From Terriglobia bacterium (lineage in GTDB: Bacteria; Acidobacteriota; Terriglobia; Bryobacterales; Bryobacteraceae), in contig JAJPIT010000100.1 of the NCBI GenBank assembly GCA_021324615.1, forward strand, positions 1-63,643: a stretch of DNA of 63,643 bases. The letters run 5' to 3'. Numbering within the stretch: the stretch's first letter is position 1; each line of letters begins with the position of its first letter. The notes beneath the pieces were generated by a model that made no database searches, was not told the DNA's origin, and was given only the letters and a program-made list of their open reading frames with translations. Positions 1 through 11,154 of this stretch are shown one piece after another. Both the position numbers and the translations under genes were made by a program.

Positions 1-1646
<1,646 letters not shown>

Positions 1647-1778
1647 GTGTCTCTCATTTGTCGTGGGATCCGCGCCGTGCTGGTTGCCCAGTGGCGCGAT
1701 CAATTATTGTCGCCGTTCGAAACGCAATTCCGCACGGCCGCAAGCGCGGCCCGCTGGAGGACGATGGTTGCGTTCCCG

Positions 1779-1809
1779 ATCATATCGAGGGTTAGATTTA
1801 TCCTATCAA
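1779..1809 (-). promoter_or_regulatory. Possible aspS promoter
   Basis: On the minus strand TTGATA (1804-1809) and TATGAT (1779-1784) are separated by 19 bp in an AT-rich patch of the 194-bp gap upstream of aspS. The spacing is slightly long and the leader would be about 125 nt. Weak call. Confidence 0.3.
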
Positions 1810-1840
1810 AACGGATCGGACGGCGGGGTTTCCGCGGAGC

Positions 1841-3574
1841 CTATTGCCGTGTGACGACCACGCTTCGCCAGGCCGATTGTCCGGCCGCGTTGTGCGCCTC
1901 GACGATCACCGTGTTGGAGCCGGCCAGCAGCGGAATCGTCGCGCTCCACCGCGTGGTTCCGCTGGCGGAGCCGGAGTGTCCCGTGTTGGTCGACCAGGTG
2001 ACCGAGGTCACGCCCGCGCTGGCGATCCCGGCGAAGACCATCGAGGAGGCCGCCGTCGAAATCGAGGTGGCCGACGGCGTGGTGATGGCCAGCGAAGGCG
2101 GCGCCGTTCTCCCCGGCGCACTCGGCGGAGCGGGCGCCGGGGCCGCCTGCCGCGTGATGCTCACGGTTTGAGACACCCGGCTTACGCCGTCGGTCGCGCT
2201 GACCACAATCGAATTCGGGCCGGCCGCCAGCGGGATCCCCGGGATGGTCCACGCCGCCGAGCCCTGCGCCGTCCCCGAGCCCAGGCCGCTCGACCAGGTC
2301 ACCGTCGCCGGTGCTTTGCCCCCCGCCGTGGTTCCCGTAAGACTCACCGCGCCCGCCGCGGTGGTCGCAGGCGGCGGGGCCACGTATAGCGTCAACGGCG
2401 CCGCTGGCGGGGGTGGTGTGGGTGTGGGCGCAGGCGTGGGTGTGGGCGCAGGCGCCGTTCGCGCCGCATAGAGCGTTTGCACCGCCGCCACGTCCAGCGG
2501 CGACAATCCGCTGTGGATGGAGTAATAGGGATACATCACCGCGGTGGGATCGTCGGAGTGTCCCAGCCCCAGGGCGTGGCCCAGCTCATGCAGCGCGACG
2601 CTGAACACGTCCACGTTGGCTCCCACGCGGAAGGTGTTGGCGTTGTTGAAGTGCATATCGCCGGCGATCGGCTCCGGATTCGGCGGCGACGGATAGAAGG
2701 TATGCGCCAGCACGCCGCCCGCCGGGCCGAACGGGTAGCCGTCGCCATGGTCGCCGGTGGTGAACAAAATATTGACCGTCTGCGCCGCCTCGGCGCTGGT
2801 TCCCTGCTGCCAGTTGACTTGAACCACCGCGGCCCACTGCGCCATGGCGCGCTCGATCTCGGACTCCTGCTGGCTGGCGCTCAGCTCGCCGGCCAACTGG
2901 CTGAACACATAGCCGATCGTCGCCGCGCCGCCCGGATTCCAGCTTCCGTAGGTTGGAATCGACTGTGCCGTCGCGCCGAGCGAAGTGACCGCGCCCAGAC
3001 AAGGCTGCGTCGGACGCCCGCTAAGCAGCGCGGGCGAGGCCGGAAAGATATAGGCGGTCTCATCGCGCCTCGCCAGCTCCGCAATTTGCGGCGGCGACGC
3101 ATCCACCAGCAGATGCTGCGGATTGAGATCCGGATTTTCCTCAAGCGTCGCGCCGGTTTGCAGCACGATCCCGCGCGCCGCGTTCCTGTCGACGTCCGGA
3201 TGAAATTCCACCAACACCCGGCCCGCGTGCTTGACCAGCGGGCTGATCTTATCCGCCGGATCGATGGGGAACATCGCACGCACGCCCAGTCCCGCGACCT
3301 GCACGGGCCGATCCACAAAGACGAGCAATGCGTTTTCCGGCACATGCTGCAACACCACGGCGCCGCGTTTCCGCAACTGGGCGATGGTCTCCGCCGCCGG
3401 GGGGGCTTCGAACTGCAGGATCAGATGCTGCGGCCGGCCGTGGAGCGGGGCGGCGATGCTCACCGGGCCTTGCGCCGGGCGGAGCGTTCGCGTTTTGAAA
3501 TGGACGGCCGGCTGCGCGAAGACCAGACCGGCCCAGAAAGTTGCCGCGGCCAGGCGGCGCACAACGGAGTTCAC
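1841..3574 (-). CDS. Secreted matrixin-type zinc metalloprotease with C-terminal Ig-like repeats
   Basis: Predicted secreted zinc endopeptidase of 577 aa. A Sec signal peptide (residues 1-20, hydrophobic core ATFWAGLVFA) is followed by a pro-like region and a matrixin/M10 catalytic domain around 195-370. That domain has the structural segment GDHGDGYPFGPAGG, the zinc site HELGHALGLGH (329-339, ligands H329, H333, H339; catalytic E330) and a Met-turn at M347. A Pro-Thr linker (about 374-392) leads to two similar Ig-like modules (about 395-475 and 490-577), likely spacers or surface/carbohydrate-binding units. The start is GTG with no clear ribosome-binding site, so the exact N-terminus is uncertain. 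The gene is divergent from the NHL-repeat gene. Substrate unknown; the fold assignment is strong. Confidence 0.87.
   Translation of the reverse strand: MNSVVRRLAAATFWAGLVFAQPAVHFKTRTLRPAQGPVSIAAPLHGRPQHLILQFEAPPAAETIAQLRKRGAVVLQHVPENALLVFVDRPVQVAGLGVRAMFPIDPADKISPLVKHAGRVLVEFHPDVDRNAARGIVLQTGATLEENPDLNPQHLLVDASPPQIAELARRDETAYIFPASPALLSGRPTQPCLGAVTSLGATAQSIPTYGSWNPGGAATIGYVFSQLAGELSASQQESEIERAMAQWAAVVQVNWQQGTSAEAAQTVNILFTTGDHGDGYPFGPAGGVLAHTFYPSPPNPEPIAGDMHFNNANTFRVGANVDVFSVALHELGHALGLGHSDDPTAVMYPYYSIHSGLSPLDVAAVQTLYAARTAPAPTPTPAPTPTPPPPAAPLTLYVAPPPATTAAGAVSLTGTTAGGKAPATVTWSSGLGSGTAQGSAAWTIPGIPLAAGPNSIVVSATDGVSRVSQTVSITRQAAPAPAPPSAPGRTAPPSLAITTPSATSISTAASSMVFAGIASAGVTSVTWSTNTGHSGSASGTTRWSATIPLLAGSNTVIVEAHNAAGQSAWRSVVVTRQ
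2418..2453. repeat. Two perfect 18-bp tandem copies encoding a Pro-Thr linker
   Basis: The unit GTGGGTGTGGGCGCAGGC occurs twice without mismatch inside the metalloprotease gene. On the coding strand it encodes the Ala-Pro-Thr-Pro-Thr-Pro linker between the catalytic and Ig-like domains. Such repeats can vary in copy number by slippage. Confidence 0.85.
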
Positions 3575-3651
3575 ACTGCGCTTATCGCGGAAAAATGAGA
3601 AAAATTCGGTGGAATTCGCACTGAATTACGTAAGGTCTTGCGCTTAACCCC

Positions 3652-6078
3652 ATGCGCATCTTGTTCGCCTTCAGCCTTCTTGCGGAGTTCGCGGCGGCGG
3701 GTGTTTTCTATCAGATCGCCACCGCCGCCGGAAGCAGTTGGGACGGCGACGGCGGCCCCGCCACCCTGGCGATTCTCTATCAGGCGGAAGGAATCGCCTC
3801 CGACGCCAAAGGCAATCTCTACATCTCCGACGCCGCCGGCCATCGCGTGCGAAAGGTAACGCCGGCGGGCGTGATCAGCACGGTGGCCGGAACCGGGGTG
3901 GCGGGATTCTCCGGGGATGGGGGACCCGCCGCGGCCGCGCAACTCAACTCGCCTTATGGGCTCGCCGTGGATGGCATCGGCCGGCTCTACATCGCCGATC
4001 TCGGCAACGCGCGCGTGCGCTGCGTCGATCTCGACGGCCATATCTCCACGGTGGCCGGCGGCGGATCGCTTCCCGCTGGCGGAGCGAACGAGGGAAGCCC
4101 GGCGGTGCTGCTGGCTCTTTCGGCGCCGCGGAATTTAGCCTGGGATGGAAACGGCAATCTGTACATCGCCGACTTCACCGGCCAGCGCGTCTACCGCCTG
4201 GATCCGAGCGGCGCGCTCACCACCGCGGCCGGCGACGGAGTGGCGGGTTTTTCCGGCGATGGATGGGCGGCGATCAACGCCAGGCTCGCCTACCCGGCCG
4301 CGATCGCCGTTGACCGCGCCGGCACGCTGTGGATCGGCGACACGCAGAATCATGTGGTCCGCAAGGTGACCAACGGCACGATCTCCTCGGTGGTCAACGT
4401 GGATCTGCCGACGGGCATGGCGGTCGACGCCATCGGCACGGTTTACGTCGCCGATCCGGGCGGCGGGCAAATTGTCGTCATTCCGCCGTCCGGCAAAATC
4501 TCGGCGTATCCGATCACGGCACACGATATCTGCTTCCGCGCCGACGGCTATCTTTACTCCGCCAATGTCACCACCGCGCAGCGCATCTCGTTCACCAGCG
4601 GGACCAAAGTGGTGGCAGGCGGGGGAGACACCGCCTCGGGCGACGGCGGACCGGCGGTGTCGGCGCTGCTACAACACCCCGCCGGCGTGGCGGCCGGCAC
4701 GCGGGGGGATCTCTACATCGCCGACCGCGACAACAACCGCATCCGCCGCGTGGCGCCCGATGGCACCATCACGACGGTTGCCGGAACCGGAGCCGCCGGC
4801 GATTCTCCCGATGATCAGCTCGCCGTCCACGCGCAGCTCAATGCGCCCTCTTCCGTCACGCTCGACGCCAACGGCAACCTTTACATCGCCGATACCGGCA
4901 ATCATCGGATTCGCGTCGTCTCCCCGGCCGGTGAAATTCTTCCGTTCACCAGCGTCGGCCTCATCTCGCCCGTCTACGCCATCCCCGACGGCAAAGGCAA
5001 CGTTTACGTCGCCGACGACAGCGGCGCGATTTACCAGGCGCTGCCCAGCGGCGCGGTCAAGCCGATTCTCACCAACCTCAAGCATCCGCGCGGCCTCTTT
5101 CTGGACACCGCGGGGAACCTCTACTTCACCGAAGCCGGCGGACCGCACGTGAAGCGGCTCGGCGTCGCCGGCGACATTACTCTCATCGCGGAAGGCTCCT
5201 GGAACACGCCGCGGGGAATCGCCGCCGATTCTTCCGGCAACATCTTCGTCGCCGACACCGGCTTGCAGCAAATCGTTGAAGTGAGCCCGGCCGGCGCGGT
5301 GAACGTCATCGCCGGCAACGGCACCGCGGGATTTTTGGGCGACGGGTCCGCCGCGCTCGCCGCCGAGCTGAATTACCCCTGGGATGTTGCTCTCGGCCCC
5401 GGCGGATCTGTTTACATCGCCGATCTTCTGAACAACCGAATCCGCCAGCTTACGCCGGCCGCGGCGCCCACCATCGCTCCGGTCCTGATCGTTACCGCGG
5501 TGAACGCCGCCAGCCTTCAGCCCGGGCCGATTGCGCCCGGCATGCTGGTGGCTCTAAACGGCTCCGGCCTCACCTCCACCAGCGGCGTTCAGGTGAGCTT
5601 CGGCGGCATCGCCTCTCCCTTCCTCGCACTCAGCGGATCGAGCCTGCTCGCCGAAGTTCCGCCCGAGATCGAAGGAATGCAGAGCGTCCAAATCCAGCTT
5701 TTCAGCCAGGGCAGCCTGCTGGCGCAGATTCCCGAAACCGTGGTTGAGGCCGCCCCGGCGCTGTACACCGATTCCACGGGCCGTCTGATCGCGATGAATC
5801 AGGACGGCAGCCTCAACTCGCCCTCCAACCCGGCGCCCCGCGGTTCGATCGTGGTGATGTTCGGAACCGGTCAAGGCGTCAGCGCTCAGCCGGTCGGGGT
5901 CACTATCGGCGGCTATCCGGCCGGCGTCCTTTACGCCGGGCCGGTCACTGGCTACCCCGGCCTGCTGCAAATCAACGCGACCGTTCCCGCCGGCTACATC
6001 GGCACAGGGAAGATGCCGGTGGTGGTGACCGTGGGCGGCGCCTCAACGCAGCCGGGCCTGAGCATCTGGATCGACTAA
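3652..6078 (+). CDS. NHL-repeat beta-propeller protein with Solibacter-type C-terminal module
   Basis: An 808-aa predicted exported protein of unknown function. After a short hydrophobic N-terminus (MRILFAFSLLAEFAAAG) most of the chain (about 20-600) is NHL/YncE-like repeats with recurring blocks such as VAGTGVAGFSGDGGPA and NLYIADTGNHRIR, which form one or two beta-propellers. The last ~200 residues begin VNAASLQPGPIAPGM and match the acidobacterial module known as TIGR03437, a likely Ig-like/cell-surface domain. Stop TAA. A 77-bp intergenic region separates it from the divergent metalloprotease gene. These proteins are abundant in Solibacter-like genomes and this one supports the taxonomic guess; ligand unknown. 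Confidence 0.85.
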   Translation: MRILFAFSLLAEFAAAGVFYQIATAAGSSWDGDGGPATLAILYQAEGIASDAKGNLYISDAAGHRVRKVTPAGVISTVAGTGVAGFSGDGGPAAAAQLNSPYGLAVDGIGRLYIADLGNARVRCVDLDGHISTVAGGGSLPAGGANEGSPAVLLALSAPRNLAWDGNGNLYIADFTGQRVYRLDPSGALTTAAGDGVAGFSGDGWAAINARLAYPAAIAVDRAGTLWIGDTQNHVVRKVTNGTISSVVNVDLPTGMAVDAIGTVYVADPGGGQIVVIPPSGKISAYPITAHDICFRADGYLYSANVTTAQRISFTSGTKVVAGGGDTASGDGGPAVSALLQHPAGVAAGTRGDLYIADRDNNRIRRVAPDGTITTVAGTGAAGDSPDDQLAVHAQLNAPSSVTLDANGNLYIADTGNHRIRVVSPAGEILPFTSVGLISPVYAIPDGKGNVYVADDSGAIYQALPSGAVKPILTNLKHPRGLFLDTAGNLYFTEAGGPHVKRLGVAGDITLIAEGSWNTPRGIAADSSGNIFVADTGLQQIVEVSPAGAVNVIAGNGTAGFLGDGSAALAAELNYPWDVALGPGGSVYIADLLNNRIRQLTPAAAPTIAPVLIVTAVNAASLQPGPIAPGMLVALNGSGLTSTSGVQVSFGGIASPFLALSGSSLLAEVPPEIEGMQSVQIQLFSQGSLLAQIPETVVEAAPALYTDSTGRLIAMNQDGSLNSPSNPAPRGSIVVMFGTGQGVSAQPVGVTIGGYPAGVLYAGPVTGYPGLLQINATVPAGYIGTGKMPVVVTVGGASTQPGLSIWID

Positions 6079-6095
6079 AACGCCGGCGGCTTTGA

Positions 6096-6101
6096 TAGAT
6101 T
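6096..6101 (+). promoter_or_regulatory. Minus-10 box for a leaderless start (secreted unknown protein)
   Basis: TAGATT ends 8 nt before the ATG at 6110, so transcription would begin at or next to the start codon. No ribosome-binding site intervenes. This supports ATG 6110 over the upstream in-frame codon. Confidence 0.45.
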
Positions 6102-6109
6102 GTCACGGT

Positions 6110-7207
6110 ATGCGCGCCGTTGTATTTTTCCTCACTCTCGCCAGCCTCTCCGCCGCGGACTCCCCCTACTACCGCATGAAGCTTGTCAAGGTCATCGACC
6201 AGCACGGCTTTGAGCGGCCCCTCACCGCGATGACCATGCTTATCCCGACCGACTGGACGTTCCAATCCGACGTCGTGTACAAAATGGGCGGATGCAGCGG
6301 CGAGATTCTTCAAGCCACGTTCAAAGCCGCCAGTCCCGACGGCGGCGCCGCCATCGAGATGTTTCCGGTGGTCAACTGGCAATGGAACGATGCGCCCGCG
6401 ATGCAGCAGGCGCAGGCCATGGTGAACCGCCAGCAGATGGCCTTCGGCCGCCCGCCCTGCCAGATCGCCGCGCCGATGTCGGCGGCGGACTTCCTGCGCC
6501 GCTGGGAGATCCCGAAAATCCGGCCGGGCGCCCGCATCGCCGCCATCGAGCCGGTCCCCGATGTCGCCGAGGCGCTGCAAAAAGCGATCCCGCGCTTTGA
6601 AGCCGCTTACCGCCAGGTGGGCGTTCTGCTGGCCATCAAAGCGGACGTGGCGCGCGCCCGCCTGGCCGAACCCGGCGCCGAAGAGTGGATCACGGCCATT
6701 ACTCTGGCCCGCTCCACTCCGAACATCGGCGGAATGGGCCGGAATTACAGCAACCAGGCGCTCAAAATCTTCGCCCTCAAAATGCCCGCCGGCAAGCTGG
6801 CCGAGTCCGAGCGCTTCTTTCGCCTGGTCCTTTCCACCATTACGGTCGATCCCCAGTGGCAGGCCCGCGTGACGCAAGCCATCCTCAACATTCAAGCCAC
6901 CGAACTTAAGGGCGCGCGGGACCGTTCCCGCATCATCGCCGAGGCCGGCCAGGAAACCAACCGCATCATCACCCAGGGCTACAATGAGCGCCAGCGCATC
7001 CAGGATCAGACCGCGCGGCAGTTTGATCAATATATCCGCGGCGTGCAAACCTACCGCAATCCCGACACCGGCGAACAGGTCGAACTCAGCTATCAATACA
7101 ATCACGCCTGGGGCAAGGGAAACGAATACATCCTGACCGATAATCCCAACTTTAATCCCAACATCGCCCTCGGCGGCGGCTGGACCCAACTGCAACCCGT
7201 AAAATAA
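6110..7207 (+). CDS. Conserved-looking secreted protein of unknown function
   Basis: I do not recognise the family. The product is 365 aa with a Sec signal peptide (MRAVVFFLTLASLSAAD) and no lipobox Cys. A mostly alpha/beta middle is followed, from about residue 265, by a charged helical stretch rich in Arg and Gln (for example TARQFDQYIRGVQTY) and a Tyr/Asn/Gly-rich tail. An internal DWTFQSDVVYKMGGCSG segment contains one of only a few cysteines. An alternative start 18 nt upstream would bury the signal peptide. The minus-10 box at 6096 favours the start given here. It lies 3 bp upstream of selB, so the two are probably cotranscribed; no functional link is implied. Confidence 0.7.
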   Translation: MRAVVFFLTLASLSAADSPYYRMKLVKVIDQHGFERPLTAMTMLIPTDWTFQSDVVYKMGGCSGEILQATFKAASPDGGAAIEMFPVVNWQWNDAPAMQQAQAMVNRQQMAFGRPPCQIAAPMSAADFLRRWEIPKIRPGARIAAIEPVPDVAEALQKAIPRFEAAYRQVGVLLAIKADVARARLAEPGAEEWITAITLARSTPNIGGMGRNYSNQALKIFALKMPAGKLAESERFFRLVLSTITVDPQWQARVTQAILNIQATELKGARDRSRIIAEAGQETNRIITQGYNERQRIQDQTARQFDQYIRGVQTYRNPDTGEQVELSYQYNHAWGKGNEYILTDNPNFNPNIALGGGWTQLQPVK

Positions 7208-7210
7208 GTT

Positions 7211-9016
7211 TTGACGACGCATCCGATCATTGTCGGCACCGCCGGCCACATCGATCACGGCAAGACCTCCCTCATTCGAGCCCTGACGGGCATCGACACC
7301 GACCGCCTGGCGGAAGAAAAACGCCGCGGCATCTCCATCGATCTCGGCTTCGCTCATCTGGGCCGGTTCGGCTTCGTCGACGTCCCCGGCCATGAAAGGT
7401 TTATCAAGAACATGCTCGCCGGCGCGGCCGGAATCGACCTGGTGCTTTTCGTAGTCGCCGCCGATGAGTCGATCAAGCCGCAGACCCGCGAGCATTTTGA
7501 CATTTGCCGCCTGCTCGGCGTCCAGCACGGCGTGGTGGCGCTGACCAAGTCCGATCTTGTCGATCCCGATCTCATCGATCTGGTCCGCCTGGAGGTGGAG
7601 GAGTTTGCCGCGGGGTCATTTCTCGAGTCCGCGCCGATCATCCCGGTCAGCGCAGCCACCGGCGCCGGGCTCGACCAACTGCGGGCCGCGCTTGAACAGG
7701 CCGCCGAAAAGATTCCGGGGAAAAGAACGGCGGCCTGGCCGCGCCTGCCCATCGACCGCAGCTTTTCGATCAAGGGCCACGGCACGGTGGTCACCGGCAC
7801 CCTCATCTCCGGCCTCCTCAAGCTGCACGATGAAGTCGAGCTCTATCCGGCCGGCAAGCGCACCAGAATCCGCGGCCTGGAAGTTCACAATCGCAGCGTC
7901 GGTCAGGCCCGCGCCGGCGAGCGCACCGCCGCTAATCTCAGCGGAATTGAACCGGCCGCCGCGCGGCGCGGCATGGTTCTGGCGCCGCCCGGCATCTTCG
8001 AACCCACGCGCCAGATCGACGCGCGTTTCGACCTTTTGCCCGCGGCGCATCCGCTCAAGCACCGCGCGCCGGTTCATTTCCACGCCGGAACCGCGGAAAC
8101 CGAAGCCCGCCTGCACCTGCTTTCCTCGCTCGAGCCGCTCCAGCCCGGCGCCTCCGCGCACGTCCGCTTTTCCCTGCGCGATCCGCTGCTGGTTCTGCCC
8201 GGCGACCGTTTCATCGTCCGGATGTTTTCGCCGGCGGCCACCATCGGCGGCGGAGTGGTTCTGGATATCAACGCTCCGCGGCGGATGAAGCGTGCCGAGC
8301 TCGACCGCCGCCTGGCGCAGATCGAAGCAGGCGATCACGTCCCGCTCCTCATCGCCGAATCGAAATTCGGCATCAGCCGGTCCGCCCTGATCGCGCGTAC
8401 GGGTCTGTTACCCGAGCAGATCGGCGAAGACGACTGGTTCGTCTCCGATGCCGCAGTCGAGCAGCTCCTGGCCGAGACACGCCGCGCCGTCGCCGAGTTT
8501 CACCGGAAGAATCCGCTACAGCCGGGAATTCCCAAGGAAGCCCTCAAGCCGCGCGGCGCGCCGGCATTTCTTCTCGATCGGCTTCTGGCCCGCGCGCCGG
8601 ATCTGGTCAGCGAAGGCGAACTCGTCCGCCTGGCTTCGCATCGCGTCGCCTTGCAGGAGGACGAATCGCAGGCGCTCGAAAAGATCGAATCCGCGTTCCG
8701 CGCCGCCGGTCTGGCGGTCCCCTCCACCGGCGAGGTTCTCGGCAAGTCGGGAGTCGATCCGCGGCGCGCGCGGACGCTGCTGCAAATTTTGCTGAAAGAC
8801 GGCAGACTGATCCGGGTCGGCGAAGATCTGATCTATCACCGCTCGGCCATCGATGAACTGAGAAAACTGCTGGCCTCCCGCAGAGGCTCAAAGTTCACCG
8901 TCCCCGAGTTCAAGGACTGGACCGGAGTCTCCCGCAAGTACGCCATCCCGCTGCTGGAGTTTCTCGACCGGGAGAAGATGACGCGCCGCGAGGGCGAGAG
9001 CCGCGTGATTCTCTGA
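7211..9016 (+). CDS. selB: Selenocysteine-specific elongation factor SelB
   Basis: GTPase that delivers selenocysteyl-tRNA to UGA codons followed by a SECIS hairpin. At 601 aa it is of usual bacterial SelB size. EF-Tu-like G domain: G1 GHIDHGKT (12-19), switch segment [10 protein letters not shown]3 DVPGHE, G4 TKSD. Domains II/III follow ([15 protein letters not shown]), and a C-terminal half of winged-helix repeats ends [21 protein letters not shown], typical of SelB SECIS-binding domains. The start is TTG, only 3 bp after the previous stop. No selA, selD or tRNA-Sec gene was found in the window, so the rest of the Sec machinery must lie elsewhere. Identification is strong; it implies that the organism makes selenoproteins. 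Confidence 0.93.
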   Translation: MTTHPIIVGTAGHIDHGKTSLIRALTGIDTDRLAEEKRRGISIDLGFAHLGRFGFVDVPGHERFIKNMLAGAAGIDLVLFVVAADESIKPQTREHFDICRLLGVQHGVVALTKSDLVDPDLIDLVRLEVEEFAAGSFLESAPIIPVSAATGAGLDQLRAALEQAAEKIPGKRTAAWPRLPIDRSFSIKGHGTVVTGTLISGLLKLHDEVELYPAGKRTRIRGLEVHNRSVGQARAGERTAANLSGIEPAAARRGMVLAPPGIFEPTRQIDARFDLLPAAHPLKHRAPVHFHAGTAETEARLHLLSSLEPLQPGASAHVRFSLRDPLLVLPGDRFIVRMFSPAATIGGGVVLDINAPRRMKRAELDRRLAQIEAGDHVPLLIAESKFGISRSALIARTGLLPEQIGEDDWFVSDAAVEQLLAETRRAVAEFHRKNPLQPGIPKEALKPRGAPAFLLDRLLARAPDLVSEGELVRLASHRVALQEDESQALEKIESAFRAAGLAVPSTGEVLGKSGVDPRRARTLLQILLKDGRLIRVGEDLIYHRSAIDELRKLLASRRGSKFTVPEFKDWTGVSRKYAIPLLEFLDREKMTRREGESRVIL

Positions 9017-9021
9017 TCGCG

Positions 9022-9059
9022 CCGCGTCTTTCAAACACCACTCCCCGGTGGTGACGCGG
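9022..9059 (+). other. Bulged stem-loop after selB
   Basis: CCGCGTC (9022-9028) can pair with GACGCGG (9053-9059), enclosing an 8-nt bulge and the hairpin ACCAC/GTGGT with loop TCCCCG. No T-run follows, so it is not a standard intrinsic terminator. It may stabilise the selB 3' end. Confidence 0.4.
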
Positions 9060-9066
9060 GTCGAAG

Positions 9067-9101
9067 TAAAATGAGAACGACGCGCATTTCGTGTCGTTTT
9101 T
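9067..9101 (+). promoter_or_regulatory. Minus-10-like box plus hairpin and T-run abutting the E1 start codon
   Basis: TAAAAT (9067-9072) is followed by a 9-bp hairpin (AACGACGCG, 9076-9084, with CGTGTCGTT, 9090-9098; loop CATTT) and three T residues, ending directly at the ATG at 9102. No Shine-Dalgarno sequence is present. The element has the shape of a terminator or of a 5' hairpin occluding the start. Confidence 0.45.
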
Positions 9102-11144
9102 ATGAATCCTTCATCCACCCTCGCCCCGCCGGCGAGCGATCTTGACCCCGCATTTAACTGGCGCCACATCGCGCGCCTGTTCCTCACTTCGCGCTTTCTG
9201 GACGATCTTGAAGAGTCGCGCCTGATGCCGGAAAAGAAGATCCTGTATCAGTTTTCCGCGCGCGGGCACGAACTGGGCCAGATTCTGCTTGGCACGCTTT
9301 TAAATGATGCGCACGACGCCGCGGCCGGTTATTACCGCTCGCGGCCGCTGCTTCTGACGCTTGGTTTGAGCGCGGCCGACGCGCTGGCCGGCGGCATGGC
9401 CAAAAGCGGCGGCGTCAGCGACGGGCGCGATATCGGCGCGGTCTACAATCTGCCGAATCCCTCCGGGCCGGTTGTGCTGCCGATGGCCGGCGGGGTGGGC
9501 ACGCAGTACACGACCACGGCGGGATGGGCGCGCGCCATCGTTTATCACCGCGACACCTTGCGCGATCCGTCGTGGCGCTCCTCGATCGCGGTGGCGCTCG
9601 GCGGCGACGGATCGGTGGCCACCAACGGCTTCTGGTCCGCGCTGAATATCGCGGCCACGCAGCGCCTGCCGATGCTGTTCTACATCGAAGACAACGGCTT
9701 CGGATTATCAGTACCCTCTACGGTGCAGACGCCGGGAGGCGACATTGCCGCCAATCTCGCCTCGTTTGGCGGCCTCTACGTCAGCGAAGGCGACGGGTCC
9801 GATCCGGTGGACGCGGCGCGGCGCCTGCGCGACGCCGTCGCCCGGGTGCGCGGCGGCGGCGGTCCCGCGCTGGTCCGCCTCACCGTGCCGCGCTTGTGCG
9901 GGCATTCCGGGCAGGACACGCAAGCCTACAAGAGCGCCGAACTGGTGGCGCGCGAGCGAGCGCGCGATCCGCTGATCGCCTTCAAGGCGCATCTGATCCC
10001 GGCGGTCTTTTCCGAGCGCGAATGGTCGGAGCTGGAGCATTCGGTTCTCGCGGAGATCGACGCCGCTCTGGAGAACGCCCTGGCGCGGCCGGAGCCGGAC
10101 GCCTCCGCGGTTCGCCGCTATGTCTTCGCCGAGGATCGCTTTGAAGCGGCGCCCGCCGCGGCCGCCGAGCCGGCGCGATTGAACATGCTGACCGCCATCC
10201 GCCGCACGCTGGAGCACGAGCTCAGGATCAACCCCAAGGTGGTCGTGTTCGGCGAAGACGTCGGGCCCAAGGGCGGCGTTCACGGGGCGACCATGGGATT
10301 GCAGGAAACCTTTGGCGCCGACCGCGTCTTCGATACCAGTCTTTCCGAGGAAGGCATCATCGGCAACGCGGTGGGCATGGCCCTGGCCGGGCTCCGTCCG
10401 GTCGCCGAGATTCAGTTCCGCAAGTACGCCGATCCGGGAACGGAACAACTGAACGACTGTGGAACCATCCGCTGGCGCACGGCGAACCGCTTCGCGGCGC
10501 CGGTGGTGGTGCGCATTCCCGGCGGCTTTGCCCGCTGCGGCGATCCCTGGCACAGCGTTTCCAACGAAGCCGCCTTCGCCCACGCCATCGGCTGGCAGGT
10601 GATGATGCCGTCCAACGCCGAGGACGCCGTGGGCCTGTTGCGCGCCGCCCTGCGCAGCGCCAATCCGACAATTTTCTTTGAGCATCGCGCGATGCTCGAT
10701 GCCTCCTGGGCCCGGCGGCCGTATCCGGGTGACGACTTCCTGATTCGTCCCGGCGTTGCCCGGCGCGTGCTGGAGGGAACCGCGCTGACCATCGTGACCT
10801 GGGGAGCGATGGTGGAGCGCTCGGTTCGCGCGGCGGAAAAAACCGGCGCCGCGGCCGACGTGCTCGACTTGCGGACGATCATTCCCTGGGACCGGGAAGC
10901 CGTGTTGGCCTCGGTGCGAAAAACGCGCCGCTGCCTGATTGTTCACGAGGATACGCTGACGGCGGGTTTCGGCGCGGAGGTGGCCGCGGTCGTCGCCGAG
11001 CAGGCGTTCTTAAGTCTGGACGCGCCGGTGACCAGGCTCGCGGTTCCGGACGTTCCGCTGCCCTACAATATCGGCCTGATGAACGCGGTGCTGCCGGGCG
11101 TGGATCAGATCGCCGCCAAGATCGAGGAACTGCTGGCGTTCTGA
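9102..11144 (+). CDS. Fused alpha-beta E1 component of a 2-oxoacid dehydrogenase
   Basis: Thiamine-diphosphate-dependent E1 of a pyruvate or branched-chain 2-oxoacid dehydrogenase complex, which decarboxylates the 2-oxoacid and reductively acylates lipoyl-E2. A single 680-aa chain carries both subunits normally encoded separately. The alpha half (about 1-340) has the ThDP motif GDGS (168-171) closing at EDN (196-198). The beta half starts near 359 (RLNMLTAIRRTLEHELR) with VVFGEDVGPKGGV, SLSEEGIIGNAVGMALAG and the C-terminal transketolase domain (LIVHEDTLTAGFGAEVAAV). No E2 or E3 gene is adjacent. The closest relatives are probably the fused E1 proteins of Acidobacteriota/Bacteroidetes. Substrate choice cannot be read from sequence. 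Confidence 0.88.
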   Translation: MNPSSTLAPPASDLDPAFNWRHIARLFLTSRFLDDLEESRLMPEKKILYQFSARGHELGQILLGTLLNDAHDAAAGYYRSRPLLLTLGLSAADALAGGMAKSGGVSDGRDIGAVYNLPNPSGPVVLPMAGGVGTQYTTTAGWARAIVYHRDTLRDPSWRSSIAVALGGDGSVATNGFWSALNIAATQRLPMLFYIEDNGFGLSVPSTVQTPGGDIAANLASFGGLYVSEGDGSDPVDAARRLRDAVARVRGGGGPALVRLTVPRLCGHSGQDTQAYKSAELVARERARDPLIAFKAHLIPAVFSEREWSELEHSVLAEIDAALENALARPEPDASAVRRYVFAEDRFEAAPAAAAEPARLNMLTAIRRTLEHELRINPKVVVFGEDVGPKGGVHGATMGLQETFGADRVFDTSLSEEGIIGNAVGMALAGLRPVAEIQFRKYADPGTEQLNDCGTIRWRTANRFAAPVVVRIPGGFARCGDPWHSVSNEAAFAHAIGWQVMMPSNAEDAVGLLRAALRSANPTIFFEHRAMLDASWARRPYPGDDFLIRPGVARRVLEGTALTIVTWGAMVERSVRAAEKTGAAADVLDLRTIIPWDREAVLASVRKTRRCLIVHEDTLTAGFGAEVAAVVAEQAFLSLDAPVTRLAVPDVPLPYNIGLMNAVLPGVDQIAAKIEELLAF

Positions 11145-11154
11145 CGCGGCGCCG

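Noticed and set aside
3571-4041. A minus-strand frame opposite the start of the NHL gene
   Set aside because: It lacks a domain and would overlap both the divergent promoter region and a well-supported repeat protein.
5972-7528. A 518-codon minus-strand frame across the secreted unknown gene and the selB start
   Set aside because: Arg/Gly-rich low-complexity translation typical of a GC shadow; the sense genes have a signal peptide and GTPase motifs.
9017-9101. Search for tRNA-Sec or a SECIS after selB
   Set aside because: The hairpins here lack the acceptor/T-arm pattern of a tRNA and follow the stop codon with no UGA-containing gene.
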